In this document: piece by piece, positions 53,204 through 61,152 of the stretch
Position numbering within the stretch: the stretch's first letter is position 1
How the letters are laid out: each line of letters begins with the position of its first letter
Assembly: GCF_014844075.1 (NCBI RefSeq)
Contig: NZ_CP062165.1
Location: forward strand, 186,001-250,000
Source of the DNA: Paenibacillus sp. JNUCC-31
GTDB taxonomy: Bacteria; Bacillota; Bacilli; Paenibacillales; Paenibacillaceae
Direction of reading: 5' to 3'
Length of the DNA stretch: 64,000 nt
Position numbers and translations under genes: made by a program
The notes under the pieces: model-generated
Databases searched by the model: none
Told to the model about the DNA's origin: nothing
The model's input: the letters and a program-made list of their open reading frames with translations, nothing else

Positions 53204-54220
53204 TTAGGAATTCGGCAAGAATTCATCCGTAAATACTTTGCTGACATCAGGCTCCTCTTTTAATGCCCCAATCTCCTTAAGCTGCTTTCCGAGCTCTGTC
53301 CAGCGTTCCTCTGTCATGTAGCCAACGCCATGTGTCGCCGCATCACCTTCATATACAAACGGGATAAGCGCTTCTGCGGCATAGTTCAGCTTTTCTTTCG
53401 TAAAATCAGGGTTTTCCTTTAGAATGACGTCATTCACGGTATCATAATTGGTCTTGTAATACTCCCAGCCCTTCATCGAAGCCTCGACATAACCGCGCAC
53501 AATATCAGGATGATCCTGAATATACTGCTCCGTGGTGAACAGCACATTGGAATACGGGTTATAACCGGCATCTGCCAGTAGCAGGAAATTAATATCCACA
53601 TTCTGCTGTTTCATCTCGTAAGGTTCACTGGTTACATATCCCTGAATGGCAACCGTTTCATCAGCTACAAAAGGAGCCAAAGAACCGGTATAAGCCAATT
53701 CCTTCACGTTACCCAATTGATATTTACTCTTCACAAAATCCCAAAACACCGAGCCTGTCCCCACGTATACGGAGCGGTTGTTCAAATCGGCCAGGGAGGA
53801 CATGTTCTGATTGGCATGAACCATAAGTCCCTGCGGGCTTTTCTGGAATATCGTTGCAATCGCTACAAGAGGGATTCCTTCTTCACGAGCGACCAGCAAT
53901 TGATCCGCTGTAGCCAGTCCGAACTGCGCCTTGCCTGAAGCCACGATCTGTGTTGGAGACACCTGCGGCCCACCTGCCTGGATGGTCATATCGAGACCAG
54001 CCTCATTGTAATATCCTTGTTCCTTTGCCGCATACAGACCCCCGTGCTCTGCTTGTGCAAACCAGTTCGTCACCTGTGTAATTGCCGTGAGTTCCTCGCT
54101 TCCCCCCGTAGCAGAGGCATTCTGAGCAGTTGGCTGTTTCCCGCAAGCTGCCAGCAATGTGGATAAGGAAAATATTGCTGCGAGTAAAACGACAGTTCCC
54201 TTTTGTCTGTACTTGTTCAT
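53204..54220 (-). CDS. NMT1/SsuA-type ABC substrate-binding lipoprotein (copy 1)
   Basis: A 338-aa lipoprotein: KYRQK, a hydrophobic run and the lipobox LLAAC near residue 26. The mature fold is of the NMT1/THI5/SsuA type (WFAQAEHGGLYAAKEQGYYN; IQAGGPQVSPTQIVASGKAQ), as in ThiY, SsuA and TauA. I chose the ATG ten bases behind GGGAG. It is clearly homologous to the second binding protein at 58118-59146 (shared GGPxVS, YVTSEPY/YITNEPY, LFTTEQY/LFTTEDY, GVGYMTEERW/GIGYMTKERW), implying a duplication with one shared permease. Confidence 0.92.
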   Translation of the reverse strand: MNKYRQKGTVVLLAAIFSLSTLLAACGKQPTAQNASATGGSEELTAITQVTNWFAQAEHGGLYAAKEQGYYNEAGLDMTIQAGGPQVSPTQIVASGKAQFGLATADQLLVAREEGIPLVAIATIFQKSPQGLMVHANQNMSSLADLNNRSVYVGTGSVFWDFVKSKYQLGNVKELAYTGSLAPFVADETVAIQGYVTSEPYEMKQQNVDINFLLLADAGYNPYSNVLFTTEQYIQDHPDIVRGYVEASMKGWEYYKTNYDTVNDVILKENPDFTKEKLNYAAEALIPFVYEGDAATHGVGYMTEERWTELGKQLKEIGALKEEPDVSKVFTDEFLPNS

Positions 54221-54255
54221 CTCATTACCACTCCCCAAGGAAAATTACGGATGAT

Positions 54256-55122
54256 TTATACGACTTCCCCTACCGGATTTCGAAGCGTCATAAAGCCACT
54301 GATTCTACACTCGGCGACATCTCCTTGCTGAATCTGGACGGACCCGGGTGTGCCTGTCATGATCACATCTCCCGGATAGAGAGTCATCATCTGTGAAAAA
54401 TACGAGACAATGAACCATGGATGATACATCATGTGAGACACCGTATTGCTATGAATAACCTCATCATTCAACACCGTTTCAACGACGAGGCTCTGCAGAT
54501 CACTTATTTCATCAGGTGTTATTAGTTGTGGTCCAAGACTGAAAAATGTATCGAATACCTTGGATCGCTGCAGGAATCTGGGGTTCCGTGCGTGAATGTC
54601 CTGGTTAGTCATATCCAGCGTTGCGGCAAAACCTGCAATGACCTCCTGCACACGTTCTTCCGGCACATTTTTGCAGGTTCGGCCGATGATAATGCCAAGC
54701 TCTGCTTCTGATGTCACATTCACATCCTGAGCTGTCAGCTGGATATACTCTTCCGGCCCGATCAGGCTTGAGTCCGGCTTCATGAAGCAGACTGGCTCAC
54801 GCTCTGGAGGAGTAGATGCGAGATCGATCGCTTTTTGCACATAATTCATGCCAATTCCCCATATTTTACGAGGGTGGCGGAAGAGAGGAGCGGATATGGC
54901 TCCTGCTGAAGGTATGAAAGGTATTGATGAAACTGCCCTATCCCCGTGCTTCTGATACCACTGGATTAGCTCCTCTAGCTTGCCTTGCTGCAAAATCTCC
55001 ATAACGGAGGTGCCCCATGAGCTTCCTTCCGCCCTGTTGATCTCCTCTAGAAGAAAGAATCGTTCCGCATGTTCAATCGCGGCCTGTTCACCATCGCCGT
55101 GTTTCAGACTGACGAGCTTCAC
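54256..55122 (-). CDS. Fumarylacetoacetate hydrolase-family protein
   Basis: A 288-aa member of the FAH fold: WGIGMNYVQKAIDLA (about residue 88), the metal-binding Glu pair in TSEAELGIIIGRTCKNVP (about 138) and the Asp in LDMTNQDIHARNPRF (about 170), then GDVIMTGTPGSVQIQQGDVA. Members hydrolyse or decarboxylate 2,4-diketo or 2-oxo acids and hydrate 2-oxopent-4-enoate, steps after ring cleavage. It overlaps the creatininase-family gene upstream by 4 bases. Confidence 0.92.
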   Translation of the reverse strand: MKLVSLKHGDGEQAAIEHAERFFLLEEINRAEGSSWGTSVMEILQQGKLEELIQWYQKHGDRAVSSIPFIPSAGAISAPLFRHPRKIWGIGMNYVQKAIDLASTPPEREPVCFMKPDSSLIGPEEYIQLTAQDVNVTSEAELGIIIGRTCKNVPEERVQEVIAGFAATLDMTNQDIHARNPRFLQRSKVFDTFFSLGPQLITPDEISDLQSLVVETVLNDEVIHSNTVSHMMYHPWFIVSYFSQMMTLYPGDVIMTGTPGSVQIQQGDVAECRISGFMTLRNPVGEVV

Positions 55123-55961
55123 GGGGTGCTTCCTGCTGGCTGTTGAACCGGTTCAGTCCCGCGGACATCGGTGATTTCAAAATCACACAGTTCCTCCAGC
55201 GCATCTGACAAAATCGTTGAGATTCTATCCTGAATAATGCTGCCTTTCTCAGGCGTGGCCGTCGTAGCATCACCAGCAATGCCGGTAGCGGAAATATCAG
55301 CCATCTTCCAGGCGAAGCGGATTTTCCCTTCTAATGTAAGAAAGCGGTAAGAGGACATATCAGGAAGCTCTTTGACGAGAAACTCCTCCTTCACCCAGTC
55401 CGGTTTGATGGACATCACGAGAGATGTCTCATAATCGCCACCATGAATACCGTATTCCAGTTCCTCGGAAGACAGGAGATCCTCTGCCACATTCAGACTG
55501 CTGGGACTGAGATAGAAAACCATCATCCCCGTTCTGATCCGTATTTCTCGGGATACCGTATTCAGCAAATCCACGTTGCCGCCATGGGTATTAAACAACA
55601 GTAACTTGCGAAAACCACTGGCCTTCAGACTTTCTGCAATGTCCAGCATGATGGCATGCAGTGTGCTCGCAGATAAGGAAATGGTGCCCGGGAGTCCGAT
55701 ATGTTCATTGCTTTTGCCATACGAGACCGGAGGCAGTAGCCAGATCTCCTTATCCGCCCGCACCCGCTCCAGCGTTTGTGATAATGTCGCTTCCCCAATC
55801 AAAGTGTCCGTATATACGGGCAGATGGGGGCCATGCTGCTCCACAGCTCCGACTGGGAGAATAATCAGAGCCTTATCCTTCGGCATTTCTTGGACCTGTT
55901 TGCTTGTCAGACGGGGCAAAAATCGTTCCTCCCAGGCTGTTCCTTCATATCGTTGAAACAT
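55119..55961 (-). CDS. Creatininase-family amidohydrolase
   Basis: About 280 aa. The dimetal ligands of creatininase are recognisable: Glu and His in GAVEQHGPHLPVYTDTLIGE with the Asp, His in LLFNTHGGNVDLL and Glu in IHGGDYETSLVM. Family members open cyclic amides (creatinine) or deformylate pyrimidines (ArfB). I chose the ATG of MFQRYEG about nine bases behind AAAGG; a GTG lies three codons earlier. Coupled by ATGA to the FAH-family gene. In this cluster it is a candidate for ring opening. Confidence 0.92.
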   Translation of the reverse strand: MFQRYEGTAWEERFLPRLTSKQVQEMPKDKALIILPVGAVEQHGPHLPVYTDTLIGEATLSQTLERVRADKEIWLLPPVSYGKSNEHIGLPGTISLSASTLHAIMLDIAESLKASGFRKLLLFNTHGGNVDLLNTVSREIRIRTGMMVFYLSPSSLNVAEDLLSSEELEYGIHGGDYETSLVMSIKPDWVKEEFLVKELPDMSSYRFLTLEGKIRFAWKMADISATGIAGDATTATPEKGSIIQDRISTILSDALEELCDFEITDVRGTEPVQQPAGSTP

Positions 55962-56033
55962 AACTGACACCCTTTCTCCAGCGGCTTTAATGTTTTTTCG
56001 CGTAGCTTAATGTACATATATCGAATGATGCTC

Positions 56034-57221
56034 TTATCCTTTTACTTCTGAATTTACTGCTGAAAAAAAGGATGTGGCCCATTCCAGCAGACGCTGATCC
56101 TGTCCCGGACCGGCAATGATCGAAATACCCACCGGGTGGCCCAGTACCTCCGCAGCGGGAATCGTAAGCTGCGGCAGACCCGACAAGCCGGAAATGCAGG
56201 TTAAACGCATCGTTTTCACTCTTCGTTCTTCAATTAAAGGCCCGCCCAAGCCTAGCTTCGGGGCCGCTCCAGTCGTCGTCGGAATCACAAGCACCGTATC
56301 CGTTCTGAGCAGGTCAGTCATGTGCTTGCACACCTCGACTCGGCGTTTGGCTGCCTTCTCCTGATCGGCACGTTCAACAGTGCTTGCCCAGGAGAATCGC
56401 CCGGCCGTATCTGGCCCGAAGGTCGGCTGCTCACGTTCAATCCACGCCCCGTGCTCCTGCCATATTTCATAGCCCTGGATCGTCCTGAACATGGTCATCC
56501 ATTCAGGTAGACCCTGCGGGGCGATGTGTACCGTTTCATGGCTCGCAGCCATGCCGCACAGCAGCTTCAGGTAAGGGGCAAGCGCCTCTTTGCTCTCCGT
56601 GTCAGCAAGCTCCCACGCATCCTCACCGATGAGCACCCGGCTAAAGCCTGTACCCGAGTCTGTCTGCGGCAAAAGCACTTCTCCTACCCGGCACAGCGTC
56701 TCGAGATCACGTGCCATCCAGCCGACGGTGTCGAAGCTGGGAGCGAGTGGGATAACACCTTTCTCGGAGACAATGCCATGTGATGGACGCATTCCATAAA
56801 TTCCACAGTACGAAGATGGCACACGCACCGATCCTCCCGTATCCGTTCCAAGGGAGAAGTCAGCAAGCCCAGCGGCGACAGCAACCGCCGATCCGCTCGA
56901 TGAACCGCCAGGGATACGATCGGGTGCCCTTGGATTCACTGGTGTTCCATAATGAACATTTTCACCATTCAAGCTGAACATCAGCTCATCCGTATGCGTC
57001 ATCCCCGTTAGCCTTGCTCCTTGCTGCAATAGCAGGTTGAGCGTTTCCGCGTGTTCCGCCTCGGGCCCATGCGTCTGGAGCCAACATGGATTACCTGCGC
57101 CATTTATAATGTCACGGACGGCAAACACATCCTTGACCATAAAGCTGAGTCCGTTCAGCCTACCCTGTCCTGTCGGTTCAACGATCACCTGGTTGACCAT
57201 GGCGTTCCATTGGTCCTTCAT
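56034..57221 (-). CDS. Amidase, amidase-signature family
   Basis: A 395-aa amidase-signature protein. The catalytic Lys is in LSFMVKDVFAVRD (about residue 31), the cis-Ser in PGGSSSGSAVAVAAGLADF (about 110) and the nucleophile Ser in GTDTGGSVRVPSSYCG (about 133). It is at the short end of the family (usually 450-500 aa), close to the AtAmi1 / indole-acetamide hydrolase subgroup. It lies 72 bases upstream of the creatininase-family gene and 21 bases after the cysteine hydrolase, so it is probably part of the same transcript. Releases ammonia or an amine from an amide. Confidence 0.92.
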   Translation of the reverse strand: MKDQWNAMVNQVIVEPTGQGRLNGLSFMVKDVFAVRDIINGAGNPCWLQTHGPEAEHAETLNLLLQQGARLTGMTHTDELMFSLNGENVHYGTPVNPRAPDRIPGGSSSGSAVAVAAGLADFSLGTDTGGSVRVPSSYCGIYGMRPSHGIVSEKGVIPLAPSFDTVGWMARDLETLCRVGEVLLPQTDSGTGFSRVLIGEDAWELADTESKEALAPYLKLLCGMAASHETVHIAPQGLPEWMTMFRTIQGYEIWQEHGAWIEREQPTFGPDTAGRFSWASTVERADQEKAAKRRVEVCKHMTDLLRTDTVLVIPTTTGAAPKLGLGGPLIEERRVKTMRLTCISGLSGLPQLTIPAAEVLGHPVGISIIAGPGQDQRLLEWATSFFSAVNSEVKG

Positions 57222-57242
57222 TGCTTCATCCCATCCTTCCGC

Positions 57243-58055
57243 TCAGCCTTCTAACGATGCCAGCTCTTCCGAGGTGTTTCTCTCTACAGGAGTCGCTCCC
57301 CCGCTCAGCTCTTGTACCAACCAGGTGGAATCTGTAACGAAGCCATAACATTGCTTGATATTGTACAATGTCGCTTCTATGCAGAAATCCGGGGAGCTTG
57401 TTGCCGAGCAATCCTCCAGAAGTATGCCGTCATATCCGAGACAAGCCGCGTCCTGCAGTGTATGCATGACACACTGATCGAGATTTACCCCGGCAAACAA
57501 CACTGTTTGAATATTAAGATTGCGTAGAATACTGTCCAGTGGTGTATCCCAAAACCCGCTCATGCGGTATTTATCCACATAGATATCATCGGGAGATGAA
57601 TCCAGGCCATCGACAATTGCCGTTCCCCAACTGCCTTTCTCCAGCACCTTGGAGCCGTTCCCTGGCAGCGGGTCCCCGATGCCGTTGCCCCGTCCATCCA
57701 AATTGTACACATGGAGCACGGATGGCGGCACGTTCATTCGGTCTTCCCGGTTGCCCCAGTTCACCCAAATCACAGGCACTCCCGCTTTACGCAGCTCGGG
57801 CATCAGTCGGTTCAGCCGGCTGACCGGGTTCAGCAGCGGCGAGGTATCGACCCCAATGGAATCCAGCCATCCCCCCGGTGTACAGAAATCATTCTGCATA
57901 TCGATGACAATAACCGCTGTATGCTCGAGATCAAATATGACTTCCTGCGGCTGTGCAGGGAGGGTTACTGACTTGCCGTACTTTTGCGTTCGCCTTAGAT
58001 CCACCAGCGTTTCGGACACTTGCCAATAGCTCTTTTGATTTCCAAGTTTGAACAT
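57243..58055 (-). CDS. Isochorismatase-like cysteine hydrolase
   Basis: 270 aa, starting 5 bases after GAGGGGA. The catalytic triad Asp-Lys-Cys is visible: AVIVIDMQNDFCTPGGWLD (about residue 53), DKYRMSGFWDTPLD (about 152) and LFAGVNLDQCVMHTLQDAA (about 185). The branch includes biuret hydrolase, N-carbamoylsarcosine amidase, maleamate amidohydrolase and ureidoacrylate amidohydrolase, all hydrolysing ureido or amide groups. An N-terminal extension of about 45 residues is longer than in the smallest members. First enzyme gene after the second binding protein. Confidence 0.92.
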   Translation of the reverse strand: MFKLGNQKSYWQVSETLVDLRRTQKYGKSVTLPAQPQEVIFDLEHTAVIVIDMQNDFCTPGGWLDSIGVDTSPLLNPVSRLNRLMPELRKAGVPVIWVNWGNREDRMNVPPSVLHVYNLDGRGNGIGDPLPGNGSKVLEKGSWGTAIVDGLDSSPDDIYVDKYRMSGFWDTPLDSILRNLNIQTVLFAGVNLDQCVMHTLQDAACLGYDGILLEDCSATSSPDFCIEATLYNIKQCYGFVTDSTWLVQELSGGATPVERNTSEELASLEG

Positions 58056-58117
58056 ATAAGTCCCCTCATTTTTTCTGAAATTTCTGATTTGAAGCCTTAA
58101 ATACTTTTGGTTCAGGT

Positions 58118-59146
58118 TTATGGCTTCATCAGATACTCCGTTGTAAACGCCTGTGTAACATCTAGTGCCTTCGTTAATCCTCCACCCTTGATCATCTGAT
58201 CCTGCAAGGTGCTCCAGCGTTCCTTTGTCATGTAACCAATACCGTTTGCCTCGGATTCCTTGTTAAGAATAAAGGGTTTTTCCTGCACTGCCTCATAATT
58301 CATTGCCTCTACCGTCATATCGGGATTGTAGGTTTGAATAAACGGGTTTACCTTTTCATAGTTGTCTAGATAATAACTCCAACCTTTCTGACTTGCCTGC
58401 ACTACAGCTTCAACGACATCAGGGTGCTCTTTGAGGTAATCTTCAGTCGTAAAAAGAACGTCAGCATAGTTCGCATAACCGGAATCGGCGATTTTCAGAT
58501 AGTCCACCTCAACCCCCTGCTGAGAAAGTGCGTAAGGCTCATTCGTGATGTAACCCTGATTGAGCGAACTGGGGTCATTGATAAAATTGACAAGCTGCCC
58601 GTTATACTTCATTTCTTTTACATCTGTCAGATTGTATTGGCTCTTGATATATTCCCAGTAAGGCACCGCTGTACCGATGTATACGGTTTTGCCGTTCAGG
58701 TCTGTGAAATCCTGAATGTTCTCCCCCTTGTGGTACATCAGAACCTGCGGTGTGCTTTGAAAACCAGCAAGGATACCGACAACAGGGATTCCCTGTTCCC
58801 GCGCCTTCAAAATTTCATCCGCATAAGAAATGCCGAATTCAGCTTTGCCTGCAGCGACTAGCTGCATGGTTGACACCTCGGGGCCTCCTGGCTGAATCGT
58901 CATGTCGATCCCTTTGTCCTTATAATAGTTCTGCTGCAATGCCGCAAAATAGCCTCCATCTTCCCCTTTGGCGTACCAGCCCTCGATCAGTTTCACCTGC
59001 TTCAAATCTGTTCCGGCTTCCCCTCCCGCCGGGGCGGCGGATTCTAGAGCGGAGGAATTGGAGCATGCGCTTAGAAGCAGTAGGATCAAAGATGCAGCCG
59101 ACAGCAACCATTTCTTATAACGAAAGTTCATATGATGTTTGGACAT
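58118..59146 (-). CDS. NMT1/SsuA-type ABC substrate-binding lipoprotein (copy 2)
   Basis: A 342-aa lipoprotein from an ATG 7 bases after GGGAGAG: RYKKW, a hydrophobic run and the lipobox LLSAC near residue 28, followed by a Ser/Ala/Gly-rich linker. The mature part is an NMT1/THI5-like domain (GWYAKGEDGGYFAALQQNYY; IQPGGPEVSTMQLVAAGKAE). It starts the cluster of enzymes directly behind the permease gene; the permease stop lies at 59173. It is a paralogue of the protein at 53204-54220 and probably recognises the parent compound or a related one. Confidence 0.92.
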   Translation of the reverse strand: MSKHHMNFRYKKWLLSAASLILLLLSACSNSSALESAAPAGGEAGTDLKQVKLIEGWYAKGEDGGYFAALQQNYYKDKGIDMTIQPGGPEVSTMQLVAAGKAEFGISYADEILKAREQGIPVVGILAGFQSTPQVLMYHKGENIQDFTDLNGKTVYIGTAVPYWEYIKSQYNLTDVKEMKYNGQLVNFINDPSSLNQGYITNEPYALSQQGVEVDYLKIADSGYANYADVLFTTEDYLKEHPDVVEAVVQASQKGWSYYLDNYEKVNPFIQTYNPDMTVEAMNYEAVQEKPFILNKESEANGIGYMTKERWSTLQDQMIKGGGLTKALDVTQAFTTEYLMKP

Positions 59147-59172
59147 GTTGGATCTCTCCCCCGGTTCTGGTA

Positions 59173-60072
59173 TCATTTCATTGCTGATTCATGCCAGGAC
59201 TTCAAAAGTTTGTTCGACACCATGTTGATGATTAGGAAAAATGCGATTCCTAGGGCGGATGCCGCTAAACCGCAGGCGAACAGATAAGGAGTTTGCAGGC
59301 GGGTTGCCGCAACGGTAATCCCGTAACCGAGTCCGCCTTGTCCGCCACCAATGCCTGCAATGTATTCACCAACGATCGCTCCGACAACCGAACTGGAGCA
59401 TGAAATTTTCAGTCCTGCCATAATGTACGGAAGTGCCGCTGGAAATCTCAGCCTCCAAATGGTTTGCAGCTTGCTTGCATTATACAAATAGAATAAATTC
59501 TTCATGTTCTGATCCGTTGAGTTCAATCCGATGAGCGTATTTGATAAAATCGGGAAAAAGCTGATTAAGAATGAGATGATCACAATGGCATTTATTCCCG
59601 CTCCGAACCAGATTACAATGATTGGTGCTACCGCAACGACCGGAATAGTCTGTAGGATAATGGCGTACGGATATACGCTTTTTTCCACTGTTTTGGACAG
59701 AGCCAGCAGAATGGCCAATGAAATACCGAGCACGACACTGATCGTAAAACCGATCAACGCCTCAACAATGGTTGTGCTTACCGAAGCAATCAGATTTGTG
59801 CTGTTCTCAGCAGCGGCTGCGGCAATATCGGATGGCTTGGGCAAGATATATGGAGGCATTCCAAGTATCCGCACGATTAATTCCCATCCGCCGATAAACA
59901 GGACAAACACGACGATTGGCGGCAGAATTTTTTTCAGCAGTCCAATGACTGGGCTCTCTTCTGCCGGATGATGGCTGCGGATATTGTCCTTCTCGGAAGC
60001 TCGGATACCTGGTGTCGTTTCAACGGCTGGATTAGCTACCATCTCTTCCATGCTGCTTCCCTCTCCTCTCAT
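59173..60072 (-). CDS. ABC transporter permease, SsuC/TauC/ThiX type
   Basis: 299 aa. A charged N-terminal cytoplasmic stretch of about 45 residues is followed by six membrane helices, starting ILPPIVVFVLFIGGWELIV. The EAA-like loop includes LFYLYNASKLQTIWRLRFPA near residue 200, and GLKISCSSSVVGAIVGEYIAG is characteristic of this family. Works with the ATPase 9 bases upstream and one or both binding proteins to import the cluster's substrate. Confidence 0.93.
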   Translation of the reverse strand: MRGEGSSMEEMVANPAVETTPGIRASEKDNIRSHHPAEESPVIGLLKKILPPIVVFVLFIGGWELIVRILGMPPYILPKPSDIAAAAAENSTNLIASVSTTIVEALIGFTISVVLGISLAILLALSKTVEKSVYPYAIILQTIPVVAVAPIIVIWFGAGINAIVIISFLISFFPILSNTLIGLNSTDQNMKNLFYLYNASKLQTIWRLRFPAALPYIMAGLKISCSSSVVGAIVGEYIAGIGGGQGGLGYGITVAATRLQTPYLFACGLAASALGIAFFLIINMVSNKLLKSWHESAMK

Positions 60073-60081
60073 TTCTGGCTA

Positions 60082-60879
60082 TCAATGTTTCAGTACATTG
60101 GACACGCTGCGTACATATTCACCGAATTCAGGCTGGGTCCGGAATTCATCATCCCTCGGATAGGCAAACGGAATATCAATGAAATCCGAAATTTTACCGG
60201 GACGAGGCGTCATCACCACGACCTTTGTCGATAGGAACACACTTTCGAACACGTTATGCGTAATGAACAGAACCGACATCTTCTTGTCCTGTTCCCAAAT
60301 ATTTAGCAGTTCATTCTGCAGCGTCTGCCTGGTAATTTCATCAAGGGCGCCAAACGGTTCGTCCATTAACAGCAACTTGGGACGGGATATCAACGCTCTT
60401 GCAATAGATACTCTCATCTTCATTCCGCCTGACAACTCACGGGGCAGCACCTTCATATAATCCTTCAGGCCTACCAGCTCTAGAACCCGCTCCCCTTCGG
60501 TAATTCGCTCCTTTTTGGATACGCCACGCAAAGTAAGAGGCATGGTGACATTATCAATCAGCTTGGCCCACGGGAGCAGGGTATGCTCCTGAAATACAAA
60601 GGCAATTTCATTCTGTTTACGTGCTTCCTTTGGGGAAGTACCCAGCACGGTCAGATGACCGGAGGTCGGTTCCGTCAAACCGGCAATCATATTGAAAATG
60701 GTAGATTTCCCGCAACCGGAAGGACCGACAAAACATAGAAATTCTCCTTCCCCCACATGCAGATTCGCATGCTGCACAGCTACAGTGCCATTGGGGTAGA
60801 TTTTGCCGACATCATCGATTACAAGCATGGAACGGCTGTCCTTTTGGGCCGCTGCCTGTTGATTTTGGGTGAGCTGCAT
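60082..60879 (-). CDS. ABC transporter ATP-binding protein, SsuB/TauB/ThiZ type
   Basis: 265 aa from the ATG six bases behind GAGGGGA; the longer frame to 60969 lacks a suitable signal. Walker A FVGPSGCGKSTIFN (about residue 52), Q-loop FVFQEHTLLPWAKL, signature LSGGMKMRVSIARAL, Walker B KLLLMDEPFGALDEITRQ and the switch His in LFITHNVFESVFLS. All motifs are intact. First gene of the minus-strand cluster, divergent from the PucR-type regulator, with the regulatory region between. Confidence 0.94.
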   Translation of the reverse strand: MQLTQNQQAAAQKDSRSMLVIDDVGKIYPNGTVAVQHANLHVGEGEFLCFVGPSGCGKSTIFNMIAGLTEPTSGHLTVLGTSPKEARKQNEIAFVFQEHTLLPWAKLIDNVTMPLTLRGVSKKERITEGERVLELVGLKDYMKVLPRELSGGMKMRVSIARALISRPKLLLMDEPFGALDEITRQTLQNELLNIWEQDKKMSVLFITHNVFESVFLSTKVVVMTPRPGKISDFIDIPFAYPRDDEFRTQPEFGEYVRSVSNVLKH

Positions 60880-61018
60880 CTGAATCCCCTCTTCTCTTTG
60901 AAGTTGTGTCCTATCATATAGCCAAAAAACATGTGTGTAAATATTCCTAACACAATTTTGGTTTTTCATCTAACGGTATACGCTTTACGTTGGTTCAAAA
61001 ACAGAACATTTGATGTTT

Positions 61019-61030
61019 TAAGTTAACTTA
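61019..61030. promoter_or_regulatory. Palindrome in the catabolic cluster / pucR intergenic region
   Basis: TAAGTTAACTTA is a perfect 12-base palindrome, 140 bases before the ATPase start and 123 before the regulator start, in an AT-rich region also containing ATATAACATACATATAACA. It is a candidate binding site for the PucR-type regulator. Confidence 0.45.
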
Positions 61031-61152
61031 TATAACATACATATAACAAAAGGGATTGCAGAAATTCGACAAGACCCTATATAATTGCTTAAAAAGTTAC
61101 GTGGTGTCCGGTACCTGATTCAGATATGTATCGTTTAGGAGGATGGATTGAC

